Assembly: GCA_000499405.2 (NCBI GenBank)
Contig: HG738138.1
Location: 21,524,824 to 21,588,823, forward strand
DNA length: 64,000 bases
DNA from: Onchocerca volvulus
Taxonomy: Eukaryota > Nematoda > Chromadorea > Rhabditida > Onchocercidae
Direction of reading: 5' to 3'
Made by a program: the position numbers and the translations under genes. Shown one piece after another: positions 13,301 to 28,300 of the stretch; within the stretch, counting starts at the first letter, position 1; each line of letters starts with the position of its first letter. The notes beneath the pieces are model-generated. The model was not told the origin of the DNA. It did no database searches and saw only the letters and a list, made by a program, of their open reading frames with translations.

Positions 13301-16300
13301 ATCAATTGAACTAGACATCGAAAAAATAAAGAAAAAAAATTTTTTTTGATTTGAATTTATCAAGTTACAGGAAAAATTCCTCTTTACTACAAATTTTCTA
13401 TTTTTATGGCTTTTTAAGTTGTGTATGTCAGCAAGGCTTCCATGGAAATCTCTGTCAATTGCGAGCAACAGCATGTGAATTTTCACTAGATTTATGTGGT
13501 CCTGCTGGACATTGCATACCGACTCAGCCGGATCCAGAATCCAGTGAAGTAGGTATTGAGTAATTTGCGCATTCAAAAAACTATGTATTCGAATCCAATA
13601 CTGATGGAGTTTTTCGGACAAATTAAGGCTTTCAGTAATTCATATAGACGTGAAAATAAGTAAACAAATGCTCTTCGGACTTGATGGAATTTTCAAAATT
13701 TTATTTTTCACCTGAAAAGAGATATATTTTTCTTTGTTTTAGCCTGGTTATCGATGTCTTTGTGAGTGGGGTTATCGCTCTTCCGCTGACAAAAACAATC
13801 CGGTTTGTGAAGATGTAAATGAATGTGAGTCAAATCCATGTTATCCCGGAACAGCTTGTATCAATTTACCTGGTTCCTTCAAGTGTGCTGGTTGTCCACC
13901 GGGCATGACTGGTAATGGATTTGTCAAGCAAAAACAATTATGTTTCTAAAATAGTGGTTATAGTTCGTTTGACGTAAAAATCCTTTGATGATACTCTTTC
14001 GTACTTTAATTTTCATGCATTCACTTGCTATGGAACAATAACTATCCTTCACAGATGTAACTTCTACTTTTTAATAGGACATAATGAGTACAGAAATTCG
14101 CACGCAGTGATAAATTTTGAATCAGAAATACGAAGTTATAGTAGATAGAACTGATATACCTGCTGAATTTTTGCAGTTCTGAAGTGGCTGTGATAGTGAA
14201 CATCACTAATCAGTAATGCAGAAGATTTCTCTATTGATAGAGAAACACATATCATTATAGAAATTAGTTTAGCGATAACAAAATTTTTTGCTTATAAAAA
14301 AAATTGCATCAATAGAATCTGAAATTAAATAGTTCATTAAAAGTAATCTGAAATTAATAATAATTAGGCAATGGGATGATTTGTTTGGATGTTGATGAAT
14401 GTGCAAACGAGAATCTGCAAACTTGTTCCAAGGATCCGCCAGTGAAATGTATCAATACTATTGGCTCCTATGAATGTGCACCATGTCCTCCTGGTTGGTT
14501 TCTCCCGCTATACTACTTTGCTTTTCTTACGTGGAATCTCGGGTCTCCAGATTAATATAATTTAAAATGAAATTCAAAAAACATATATATTATAGGCTAT
14601 AAAGGTAATGGTCATATTTGTAAGAAGCAAAGTCCATGTGAACTATCTCCATGTCATCCGAAAGCTCAGTGTTATAATATGGGCATGAGTTCATTGAATG
14701 AGGAAGGTTTTCGATGTGAATGTCCTTCTGGAATGATTGGTGATGGAATCGGTACTGAAGGTTGTTATCATTCAAATGTAACGCTTTGCCGTTCTGATAC
14801 ATGTTATAATCAAGGAACATGCCAGGTCAAAATTTTCAGTTTTTTTTAATTAAGTCAAATACAGAGAAATATATCTATCCATTTCAAAAATTGTTTCGAA
14901 TAATTTGTAAAAATGTAAATGAAAAATATTTTCTCAAAAATTTTAAGCTTTTATTATGAAGTTTGGAAAATCAATCATGCATTGAAATGAAATTTTATTT
15001 CAGATAATCTCAGAGGAAGAATACAAATGTCACTGTAAATGGGGTTATGTTGGCAGACATTGTGAATTAGCAACCGCTTGTCTAAGTAATGTTTGTCGAG
15101 GTCGTGGTGAATGTCTAATCAAGAAAGATGGATCATCTGAATGCGTATGTTTGAGGGGTTATTATGGTCCTACGTGCGAATACGAAGAAGATGGTTTGTT
15201 TTTGATTGATCAGTTTTTTTTGATTTTTGACATTTTTGTTATGGACAGTTTTCCTCATATTCGCCTTAGATTATAACTTGGATTTAGACTATAACGCCTT
15301 AGACTATAACTTTATAACTTGAATTTAATATTTTAGGTTGTGGTGGTCACATAACAAATGCCACAGGTGTAATCAAATATCCGGACTGGACATGGTATCA
15401 TTTTGGTCGCAATAAGACATGTGAATGGGTCATTACAGTTAAGGAACCGAATAAAGTCTGTTCTTTACAGATATCAATTGTTTTTGCATATGACAGATTA
15501 AAATCTTGCTTAATAATTTCGTAACCAAATAAAATTTTGTATTCAACAATTTAAGGTACCATTTCAAATTTCTTAAAGTAACGAAAATTGCATATTCAAA
15601 TGGTTTTGCTTGAAAGAATAAAACAAAAAGTACTTGAAGGTGATTGAAATAAACTTCACAAGTTTTCATTTGCCAACTAGACTGGCAACATGTGCAACGG
15701 CTGACGCTAATGTTACGTTACGTGATGGCGAACATGCAAATAGCCCATTAGTAGGCGTATTTTGTGGTTCAAGAGGATCCACCATGGTGAGTTATTCTTT
15801 GTTTATCTTTTAATTTTGAATATGGTATTAAAACAAGTTTTTTTTCTGTTCTACTTTGTTCCTCATTTTATCTTGCTATTTGTTGCTTTTTAGGTTCCAG
15901 TTTCTCGTCCAATTTATTTTTCATCAAACAAGGCATATATTGCATTTGTTTCTGGTAAAAGTAGTATTGGAATTGGTAATTTTGCATTGGAATGGCGAAC
16001 TGTTGAGAAAAGTAGTTATTTTACTTTACATCATCATATACATTTCATTAAAATTCAGTTTGTCAGATTTCAGTTCTGTCAGAGTTTTATTTACAAAAAT
16101 TTTAAAGAATGTGGTGAACGAATCTATAGCGATGATGGGCAGATATCATTGCATGGTTATGAAAAAAACGAAGTTTGTCAGTGGCATGTCTCTGTTAATC
16201 CAGAAATGCATATTGAAATTACCGTAGAACCGATGAAACTTGCTACAGGCGACATTCGAAATTGTTCCATCAACTCGCTGGAGGTGAGCTATCATTTTTT

Positions 16301-19300
16301 TTATTCTATATGTTCTTTAATTGCTGGAATTTGGATTTCGACAGAATTTAAACCTATTTGAAATTTAGCTTTTTGATGGTTTCGAAATTGACGAAACGGA
16401 ACGTTTATTACATCTGTGTAGTAGCGAGTCTACGCGAACTTTAGTGCGTACGACATTACCTTACTTTACGGTTTACTTCAAGAGCGACTATCCCATTGAT
16501 TTTCCAAAAGAACATTGTAAGCTTTTATACGTTATGTTAGTTTTTGTTCATTCTTTTGAAAGTTTATCTACTTTTAAAAGTAATTCCTACTTATAAATTT
16601 CTTTTTTAGGTGATACGGACTCCCTTTGCAATCGTGGTTTTACTATTCGTTATAGGAGCATTAAACGTATGTAATATTTATCTATCAGAGAGTTTGTTTT
16701 GTATAAATTCCAATATTTTTTATTGAAAAACAATTACATTGGCATTTGATTTCAATGAAATATTTGCGATTAGAATGGAAAAATAGATTCAGTAGATAAA
16801 AAGATGAAATTATACATTGTTTTCCTTTCAGTTGACAAAGATTGTGGAGGTACAATTTTACCAAATGCTGATGGCGTTTTTGATGGTTATATCCAGTCAC
16901 CGAATTATGGCTTTAATTATTTCCCAAATTTGGATTGCTTGTGGCTGCTTGACGCCTCTGGTATTGCCAGTGTAAGTTCAATAAATATCTTTTCATCATG
17001 TATAATATGATTTTAGAAATTAGCAAAATACTCGTTGTTTCTAGGGTTACGATGCGAAAGTGATAAAGGCGGAAATTGTTGATTTGGATATACCTTCTGC
17101 TCCTGGAAGATCTGTGCAAGGTAAATTCAATTAAATTTATTGTAAATCTTTTGATGCTGTCTTGCATTTTAGGTTGGAGCATTTCTATCTGAAATTCCCT
17201 TTTATTATCAAACTTCTTCTTATACTGTCAGAATCCTTTACTTTTGTTAATTCTCTTTTGTTCTAATTTCAACTTTCACTAACATTAATTTTGATTAAAA
17301 TGCAATACAGCTCAATAAATTCCAGAAATGTCTCATTTTCGCCTTTCACTTTTGAAAACGACGAGTCCATCGCAGCGTTTATTGAATCTCATAAGACCAT
17401 GTCGCTTTGATTACATTACGGTAAATATTCGAAAGTAAAATAACTGATTTCATGTATCCCTCATTAATAATTCATTCCGTTTTCATTACTTCACAGCATT
17501 TAATATATATTTTCATGTGACTGTGGCTATGTTTGGGATACCTTCTAATGAAATGTTTTTTTCTATCGGCTTTCGCTGAGTTAAATCTACCCTGTTGCAA
17601 AGCCAGGTACGCCAAGAGCCAAGCGCCAGAAATCATTCTGTCACTATCAAGACGTGGAAACTTTTCTCTTCTATTTCCCGAATCTTTTCGATGATAGACG
17701 TGATTCGGATACTTAATGGTCATCGTCACACAGTAATCGAAACTCCTTTCATTCCACACATGTCGCATACCTTTTGAATTATTAGAATTACAGAAACCTA
17801 TCACAGGTCCACGGTACTTTTTAAGCAGTACGATGAACTTGTGATAGATGTCTGTAGCTAGCGTTTTTTTTTTTCTTTCAACTTTGTCTTAAATTTTATT
17901 TGTCTTTTTAATTCTGTTTCAAATTTTAATTAAAGCAGGACATCTTCCAAAACTATCGGGAATTCGGAAAATAACAGACAAACTCTTCATGTCTTGACGG
18001 TGATAGAATAATTCTTGTGGGAGTTCTCAGTCTAATCGATATCACAGAATCGATTTTTCGCTTCTTTTCTTCTTCTGAAAGTAATGAAAAATAGGAAAGA
18101 CTCGCTTGCCTTTCGAAATGGATTAAGTTATTTAATTACTTTCACAATGTGACAGTTTTTATTGTGCATTTTTATAGATAGTACTAAATCTTGAGTGAAT
18201 TTCAGTTCAGAAATGGTGATGATGCATCGCATCCTATTATCGGACGTTACTGCAACAGTAAACGACCTGAAGGTCCGATTGTATCATCCGGGCCAAAAAT
18301 GGTCATACAGTTCCATTCGAATCAATCGATTAACGGAAAGGGATTCAAAATTCATTATTCTTCAGGTATATTTTAATTTTAGTTCACACAATTGATGAAT
18401 TTGAAGTATCAATTATTCTGTTCAGTTTACATCAACTTCAATAGCATGGCTTGCTCCTAAACATAGTAATTATCGCGTATTAAGTTGATTTATCTTGAGA
18501 TCTCTAGCCATGGTTTCATATCTTAGCTGTCCGAGAATCAAATTACCAATAAGCTATTTTTAAGATCCAACCATCTTTGTGAATTTAAAAATTGATTTTT
18601 CAGTATGCGAGAAACATTTAACATCACCGAATGGAACTATTCAAAGTTCTAATTATCCGAATGGTAGTTCTCAACCATTTAAATGCACCTATGTTATTGA
18701 AGCGGAAAAAACGAAAGCAATACGACTGAAATTTAGTTTCATTGGATTGAATACGGATATTAAAACATGCTTTTATGACGTCGCCAAACACGATCTATTG
18801 ACAGATTATGTTGAAGTAAGTTTTTTTCCACAGTTATATGGGCTCATTTGAAAGGAATCAAATTAAAGCATCCTAAAAAGAATGGAAAATGAGGAAAAGG
18901 TCATTATGCGGTCTTAGTCTTGTACTAAAGTTTTTCTAGTATTAGAGACATCTTTGACTTCAAGATTTTGTCTTTGCAGTTTCATCCTCCGTCTTAATTG
19001 CTCAAGCCCAGCATTTGAACAGAAGAAACGGTAGCGAAAGCAAAAAGATGAAAAACATATTCTGTGAATATTTTTTTATTGTCATAAGAAAAGAAGTCAA
19101 GCATATAATGTCACAAAAGTAATAGGAATATTAGAAAAGACATGAATTTTTACGGATAACAGCCAGTCATAGTGCTGTATTTTCCGAATACTTTAAAAAT
19201 AGAGCTAATTGCATTTTTAGGTCTAAACTTTTCTGGATTGTAATTAATTGTTAAACATGCATGGAAAAAAACACGCTGCAAATGCACGTGACGTGTGGAA

Positions 19301-22300
19301 AAAAAAATACTTCCCCAAAAAATCAGAAACAAAGAAATGACATTATTTCAAATCACTTAGATCAAAACTAAAATTTTCAGATTCTGACTTTTTTAGTTAA
19401 AATTGGAAACTTTTAATTAATTAAACTGAGAATGCGTCTGCAGAAATTCCATATCAATTGAATATCAATAGGGTTTTTATAAAAAATCAGTTCAAATTAT
19501 TATTTCTCTATGTTACCATGATTCTAACGCTTATTTAAAACACTTTGGGAATTGAAAATTTACACACCAAAATTTTGAAGATTTTTTTACTTGCAATGTT
19601 TTTGTAATTAATAGTCATTACTTTTTTCATAAATTTAAAAATATTTGTAGTTTTCGGGTGGTCATGATTCACACGATCAGATCAACAAACGATACGTTTG
19701 CGCTCGTTATCCCTTCGTTGCACCTGACGGAGAAATGGTATATTTTTTTTCCAGATTTTATTTCTTAAAACTCTTATAGTTTTCATGATATCAATTTCCA
19801 GGTGACAAGTGCTTCGAGGCCGCTGAGAATCACACTGAGTTCAAGTGGTATTGACAATAAGGGCATACTTTTCTTATATGAACAGTTTGACGTCGGTAAG
19901 TTATTCCAATTTCAACTTGATAAACTTATTTGTAAATATCCGCATTAATTTCCATTCTCTCATCCTTTAAATTATTTCTTACTAATTGACTATTTGCTTA
20001 AAACTGAAGTTAGAATTTGCGGAAAAAAATTTTGCTGAATTTTGATATGATTCAAAGTGAGCATCCAAGCAACGTATCTTTTGCTTAATTGTAGGTTGCG
20101 GTGGAATATTTGAGGGAGAATCAGGTCAAATAACAAGTCCGAATTATCCAGAAAAGTATTTGGCACATATGTATTGTATATATGTGATTAACACGCCGGT
20201 ATCTTTGCTTAACTCAGTTTTTGAAATATGGTTGAACATTTAAAAATATTCCTTCAAAAATTTGCGTAATTTCATGCCGTTTAAAGGGCAAACGAATTCG
20301 GCTAACATTTGGGGTATTTGAATTGGAGGTTGCACCTAATCGAGAAGATTGCTCCTTTGACAGCATCGAAATCTATGACACCTATGTAAATGATGATGAC
20401 CACAGCGAATTACATGGAAGGTATGTAAAAACTCAAACAGTGATCAAGAATTAATTTAGCTAATTTAAAAATATTATTCTCTTGACTCCACCGAATCATT
20501 CAGCTGAAAAACAGATATATATTTGGCTTATGAATTTATGTTTCATGTGTTACTATTATGAGTGTTTTTAAGTACGATGTTAATATCTTTGAATTGTCCC
20601 TATATTTTGAACTTGAATTCTTAGTAACTGAAATTGCTGTGTTACCCAATTTCCGTTACAAAGTTAATAAGTTTTTTCCTGAATTTCTTAAACATTTTCT
20701 TTTTCTTTATGGATTTTAAATTTGGATCTTTCTAACTCTATTCAAAAAATAATTTTTTTGAGATTTTGTGGCACACTACTTCCTCCTCCAATTTCATCAA
20801 CCGGAAATCGGTTAACCGTTGTATTCAAAAGTGATCGTTCAGTAAATGGTGCTGGTTTTATGGCTAAATGGCAAGCTGTTGATGATAAGGTAGGATATTA
20901 ATCATGAAAAATTATTATATTTTTCATTCTTTCATTAATTTATTTTTTAAAGAAATCTATCTGGCATTTTCAGACAAAATTTTTTTTAAATTTCTATTTG
21001 TCAATGATATCTTAGAAATCCGAAATCATTCAGTTAAATAAATCAGTTCAGTTTTATCCAGTGATTTTGTGGAATTTGTAGATTGATTGCCACAGAACAT
21101 ATACAGAGACAAGCGGTAGAATTGTAATTCATGCCGAGACAGAAATGAAATTTGCGCAGTGTGATTATCAGATTGCGGTAATTCATTTTCACCTATTTTC
21201 GAAGGCTGGATTTCCATTTGCCATGAATTTTATTATAACAAAATATTTTTTTGGGATACATATATCTGCAATTATAGTTGCAATCCTCAAGACGGATTCT
21301 TCTTCGATTCGAAAATATATCAGCTCCTTGCAACGAAGGAACATTGATGTTGAGGTAATCAAGCAATTTCAGCAAATTTTTATCATTTGAAAGGACTGTT
21401 TTGAATTTTTTCTGAGAATTTATTCCAAATCTCAAACTAATAAGCCAAGTGTTATGAAATCTTTTCTTATGTCTATTTAATTTTATTATTATTATTATTT
21501 AAGAAATGGGGTGAATGAGCAATCACCTGGTTTTGGTGGACTTTTCCGAGATTCCGAAGTATGTGATGATCATCCTGTTAGAGAACTACGCTCTCAAGGC
21601 AATCGTATTTTTATGCGCCTAACAACAAGAAATGCACCTTTAATGCTATTCATCATTTACTACCAACAAATTAATTCTGGCTAGTTACTACACTTCATTT
21701 TTTTATTTGATAATTTGAGAAAAGTTTTAAAATGAAATATTTTGTCAAATTTCTTTGAATTTTGATTTGAATAACTCAGTTGAAGTATTCTATTTATTTA
21801 AAGTGACATGAAAAGTGGAATTTATAGATTGTGGAGGACGTTTAGGTGGCTTCAATGGTGCCTTATCAACTCCACAATATCCGCTGAAAGATTCTCGAAC
21901 TTTGAACTGTGATTGGCACATCCATGTTGCACCAGGTTCTAATATGCTCAAGAGAAAAAAGTCATTTGAAATTTTATTGAGTACTTGAAATTATGGTGAT
22001 AAATCGTCACGTATGCGTTGCAGGTAATCGAGTTCGTTTCACCATAACAATGCTTGATGATTTAAATTCAGCTGATTCCAATGGTTTTTGTTCGTCATTT
22101 GCTCCTAATTATATTGATGTATGTTATTCTATCGTTTTGGGAGATAGTTATTATGCTTCAATCGTCTAAGAATAAATTTAAGAGAAGATTTCCTCGAATT
22201 TTAATTGTGATTTGATAGAAATATAATTATATCTGATATGAGCTTTCAATTTAGAGAAAGAATTAAATTTCGAAAGTTATTGTTTTTGATTGAGTAATAG

Positions 22301-25300
22301 TCTTTAAATATTTCATTGATTGATGAGATATTAAGGTTGCCGAAGGTTCTTCGGTATCTGCACGCATACTCAGACGTTACTGCAAAAAAGAGATTTCGTT
22401 ATCATCTGTTGATTCTGAAGGGAACGAATTAACAATTCGATATCGTCAGCATGGTGGAACACATTTTGGATCACTTTTTGGATTTCTCGCTCAATATACT
22501 ACTGGTTCAGTTTTTAAAATCATCCATTAATTTAACTTTGATTTATTTATTAAGAGCATCATTGGAGCAATTTTGAACTACCAGTGCGAGCCTAATCTGA
22601 GCTAATTTCATGCTAATTGTTTTGAAAATAATGTCTTTTGCTTATTTAGCATTTCAAAAAAAATATTGCGATGAGTCAAAATTCTTAGTATTATCTCATG
22701 GATATCACATTGGGTGTACTGCAAATAACAATTGAAGTCTGAATTACTGTAATAAAATTCATGATATTACAGTATGCAATGAAATTTTGTTATCTGGCTA
22801 TCATGGTATTCTTCAAAGTCCAGGTTACCCAGAGCGAACTCTTGAAAATCGTTTCTGTAAATGGAGGATACAAACAACGAAAGGGAATCGGATACGATTG
22901 ATGTTTCATTTTTTTAGAATTACAGAATCAAATACTCGTTTTACACCGCTTTGTCGTATTAATTACCTTGAAGTAAATTTTTCCTTCAATTTTGCAAACT
23001 TTGAAAGTATTCCTTTTTGCACGATTAGTTTGAATTTCTCAAATTATTTGGAAGAAAACGAGACTGAAATGAATTGCTTCGTAGAATTTTTTATCGCAGT
23101 TGCTTCGTAGGATTTTTTATCTCTTTAGAGTCAATGTGGATAAAGTCAAATGCATTTACTAAACAAATTAATTTGAGATTTAAATTCTTTTCGTATTTTT
23201 TGAATAGGAATTTTTTTAAATCGATGGAATTCGTTTTTAGTCGTTCTATTAAATTAAGAAATGTATTTGGATTACGAGCTAGCTTCAAATTATCATGAGA
23301 TGAAATCAGAATCCTTAAAATGTGTTATGTCACGTCGTAAAGTTATTTTAAAGAATCCTTTGTGTTATAGAAATTTATATGATTTAATTACAATTTCTTA
23401 GTTTGGCGAAAATCAAATACTGGAATCCTCAGTAACAATCAATGGTCAGCAGAATCATATAAAAACAATGCGAAAATTCTGTGACCGTGTTGGTCAACCA
23501 GTTTGGATTTTAACAGAGAATGACATTGTTGATATTGTATTCTCTTCAAAAGCTGAACCTGAGAATCATTTTTGGCTTTCATGGTCAAATGAAGGTACAT
23601 AAAAAATCAAATATAAAAAATATTCATTTTCTTGTCATTACATATTAAATCTTTTTGATAAACAAATAGTACTTAATGACTAATATAAAATAATATTAAT
23701 TCATGTAACTGTAAAATGTTCAGTTTATGATGGCGAAGTTTATTTTTTTCATTGTTAACCATCACGGAGATATTTAAATGAGATAAAATAGCTCAAAAAA
23801 ATTTGATTAGATTAGTGTAAATTCCTTTTAGGTTGTGGTGGTGACATCACCTCACCAACGACTGTAATTGTTGATGTCGACAAATTGGTAAATAATACAA
23901 AAATTTACGAATGTACATGGAAAATAGTTGCACATATCGGAATGCGAGTACTTTTTCATATTGAGAAACTATCAATTTTTGACATTACTGAAGGCTGCAC
24001 TGGAAATGATAGCGAACAATTCAGTGGCATTGCTGTAAGTATATTTAACATTGTTTTTTAATCCAGTAAAGAATTATTGGGTCTAAAAAAGATGTCAGTT
24101 TGAGACAAAGAGATAGAAAAATGGAGAAGAAAAGATAAGGAATAATATGAAATATTGAAATTTTATTTCAATTTATCATCAATTATAGTGAATTATTTAA
24201 AATTCGAAAATTAATTTTTGTTCAAAAATTTTTTCAATTGGCATCAATTTACAAAAATGGATGAAATTTCAGTTTTATTCCGGTACAAGCAATGCGACTG
24301 GTTTTGCTCAAAAAGTTATTTGTTCGAGCAGGAAAGGGGATAATTACACGTCACATACGAATGAATTATTTGTAAAATTCAAAATTCCTAGCACATTAGC
24401 TAAACCAGATGTGAAAAAACGTGTCATGACCGGGAAAATATTGTTTGTACCTGCAAAAGCAGGTGATGAATGTGGAGCTGTTATCGAGAGTAAGGAATTT
24501 TTTACCATTATAATAACAGTCGAAGAAGTTTGACGTAGTTCAAGAATTGCTATACACTGCAAGTGAAGCAAAAAAATGTATTTAGCAATACTAAGCATTG
24601 TTTGTAATGCATTACTATTACTTTAGACAGTAAGATTTATGTTTTTTTTTATTTTTCAAATCAGTTTTCAAATCCATCCTGAAACGTAAATATTCTAAAT
24701 GCTTTACTTCTGAATATTTTGACTATCCATCAAAGAGTAATTTTTGAGGTAGCAAATTTCATTTCATTTTAAACTTGAATATTTTTTCTTCATTTTTATA
24801 TTGAGAGATAAAACAGTTGGTATATTAGCTATCATTATAAAATGAAAATAACAGTAAATTTTACAGTGAAACAAAATGAAATGATTCAGTTGCATTCACC
24901 AAATTATCCAAATCTTTATCCGAAATCGGTTGAGTGCATTTGGTTGATAAAAGCACCAAGTGGCTACTCGATTCGATTCAATTTAACACATTACACAGCC
25001 TTAAATTATCACCCCCAACAACCAGACATGAGAATATGGCGTTCAAATTTTAATACAAATGTTTCGTAAGTTTTGCTTCCGAGAATATTTCTTTGTTAAT
25101 TGACAGCTTCCATTTTTTTCAATCTAACAAAATTTCCCAAATTACTCATTTTATTAAGTCTCAGTAATGTTTTCTTTATTGTTGATATTCTAGCATTCAG
25201 CATGAAATTCGAAACATAACATTTCAATTGAATGAATTGAGGCATTTATTTCTTTTCTATTTCTTTTTCTGACCAGTTTCAGAAGTCCATATGTTGAATA

Positions 25301-28300
25301 TTAGTTTCGTATTTAATTCTCTTTATTTATTTATTTATATTTATTTTAGGTGCCGAAACTCGCGTAGTATTCTTGAGGGATCGATTGCATTTTATGATGG
25401 CAATAATACGTATGTTTGTTATTCATATTTTGCTTTAAAAATGCTTATGTTATTCACTATTTTCGGTATTTTATTTGTTAGAAATCATAAGTTGCTGCAA
25501 TAAAATATAATTAATCCCATTTAGTTTTGGCTGATTTCTCACTTTTAAAAATATAAAATTTTACTATTCAGAACAAATTTATAGTGATGTGGAAATATTG
25601 GAACGTTTTTGTCACAACTTGAAGCAACCGGAAATTGTTACATCAACAACCGAACAGGTTGTTTTTTTTTTTACATATTTTATTTTCCAAATGTTTTTTA
25701 TACATTCTATTTTTGCTTGCTAATGAGAGATCTTTTAGTGCAAAATAAATATGTTTTAGGCATTGGTTATTTTCCAAGGTAGCCCATATGACCGGACCTA
25801 TTTGTCAGGGGACGATGAACGTGCTTACAACATCGGTTTTCTGTTGTACCTATCTTTAGCTTGTGGTGGTACGCTGCATGCCGAAAATGAACTCAAAACA
25901 TTTCAACTGCATGCAGTCAGAGAGGATGAATGCAAATTCCTTATCAAAGCTGAAGGTTTACATCTCTCAAAAAAATAAAATCAAGCAAGATTAATTTTAG
26001 TTTTGTTTGATTTGATATGAAATGCTTTCAAATCTAATTTTTTTGTTTATTTTTTTTATTACAGATGGACAACACATATATCTTCGTCTCGACCAGCTAC
26101 GTTTTAATATGCATAAAGCTCTAAAAGCACGCAATAAATCTAGCGCTACCGTTGCTATTTATGATGGCGCACAAGAAAACGCATCTATTTTAGGAATGTA
26201 AGTGTTTTTATTATAATTTTCAGATTTCTCGAATTGTTTATACTTATTCATGATTAAAATAAGCATTGTAAGAATAGTAAAATGAAATCAATTTTAATTT
26301 AATGTATTTAATTCTAGCCACGATTTATATAAAGAAACAGAGCGAAATTGCAGTCGTACTTATAGCAGTTTTTTAAAATTAAGCAATTATTTATCAAATG
26401 AGTGAAAAATCAAATAAACTGTTTTTCTTAACTGACCTCTGCTGTATATTAAATTTTAATAAATAAGGAATGAAGTTTACTTATTGTATTACCTTAATAG
26501 TTTTAATAATTTCTTTGCATGCTTTAAAAAAATTCGCTTGATTGCTTCTTCTGCTCGTTGGATTATTTTCAAAGCAATAGTGCTGATGAGAGGAATGCTG
26601 CAAATTATTATGTGATCTCAATTGCTTTGAAAAATTATTTTACAATTGTGAACTTAGAAATTTGGCTTGAAATGGTTTTTTAACTAATGACTCTATGATC
26701 CGATTTATCGGGCTTGCTTTATCAAATTTGACTGAAATTATTATAAAAGTTTACCTGCTTCAAGGTATCATCTTGAGTGCAATCCTTCAAGCTCAGAACA
26801 ATCACGGACGTGTGCTACTCGGGAATTACGCTCTACAGGCAGTGTTCTCAGTGTGCATTTAAAAGGACTGAATAATATGCATTTAGAACATATCCACTTC
26901 TCTTATTCAACGCAGATCGAAAGTTTGTTCTTTTTATTTTGCGTCTTTTACACAACATTTGACGTTTGTTGAAAATTATACATAATTTAAAGATATATAG
27001 GTTGTGGTGGTACCATTCATTCGATCGCTGGAGTTATATATTATCCCTTTATGGAAAATGATTTTGAATGTGAATGGTTCATCAATAACACGGAAGGAAA
27101 TAAAGTGGAACTCGAAATTTTGTATTTTTTTCTTCTTTTTTTTTTCCCAAGCGTTAATGTTTCTTTTATTGTTCGAATTTTTTGTAAAGTCTTTTCGATC
27201 ATCAAATATTTAATAAATAATAAACCATACTAACCTTTGATAAATTATGTAATTCTAACAAACGAGCTTTGAAACCTATAGACGACAAGTAAGATAAGCA
27301 CGATGAGAATCGGAAATTTTGATGAAAAATCCAAATTTTCGAGAAGTTCAACAAAATTAAATTTTTCAGCAAATTGAAATTACCTTTTTCTGAATACTGT
27401 GCAGAATCTTACTTGGAGGTTCGTGAAAATAATAACAGTGGAAAAATTTTGACGAGAGCTTGTTCTTTTGAAGATGTAGTGCCAACGATGGCTGTAAGTT
27501 AATTAATTTATCCAGCTTTAGTTTAATTTCCAAAAAAAAAGGAAAAAATTCAAAGCTTGAATAATTGAAAATCTTCTACATTGCATCCAGCTCTTAATCA
27601 ATATTACTCCTCCGTACCATAGTTATCCTAATTTGGCTTTATAACTTTCGCACTCATTTTTTTCTGATAATCCCTAATTATTTCAACCCATGAACATGAA
27701 GTAAGAGCAGATTTTTGATAGTAGAAATTCAAGAATGGATTTATCAAGCATTTCACTTCTCATTCTTTATGGATATATGATGAAGATATAACCAACTGAA
27801 AAATATTGAATTTTCTAACTTTTAATCGAAATAGAGAAAAAGTAAATGAGTTTTTGATCTTATTTCACACTGTCAGCACTATATTATTTGAAGCAGTTTG
27901 AAACATATGACATTAAAGGAATATATTTTTAGAGTCGGGCATTTTGGATACGATTAAGATATAGTGGCAGTGAAGATGATAGTAGTGATATCGAACCATT
28001 AAAGCCGGAATTAATGATCAAATTTAAAAAAGGTTATTTATTACTCTATATTTCGAGAATCATGTTTATTATCATTTGATAGTCTTTTATTTCTACGGAA
28101 TCTTTTATGAAAAACTGCTTTGCGGTGCATAGCTGTCGCTGTATGAGGAATCAGTCAACCAGTCATTTTGCATGACTGCCATAATTATAATATAACATTA
28201 AAATTTTCCCTCATTCGGAAAAAACCTGGCGATGGTGTTGCTGGATATTAAGAGATGTGCAAAGTTTAGCTTGTATTAATCACTCTTTGTTGATTTTACT

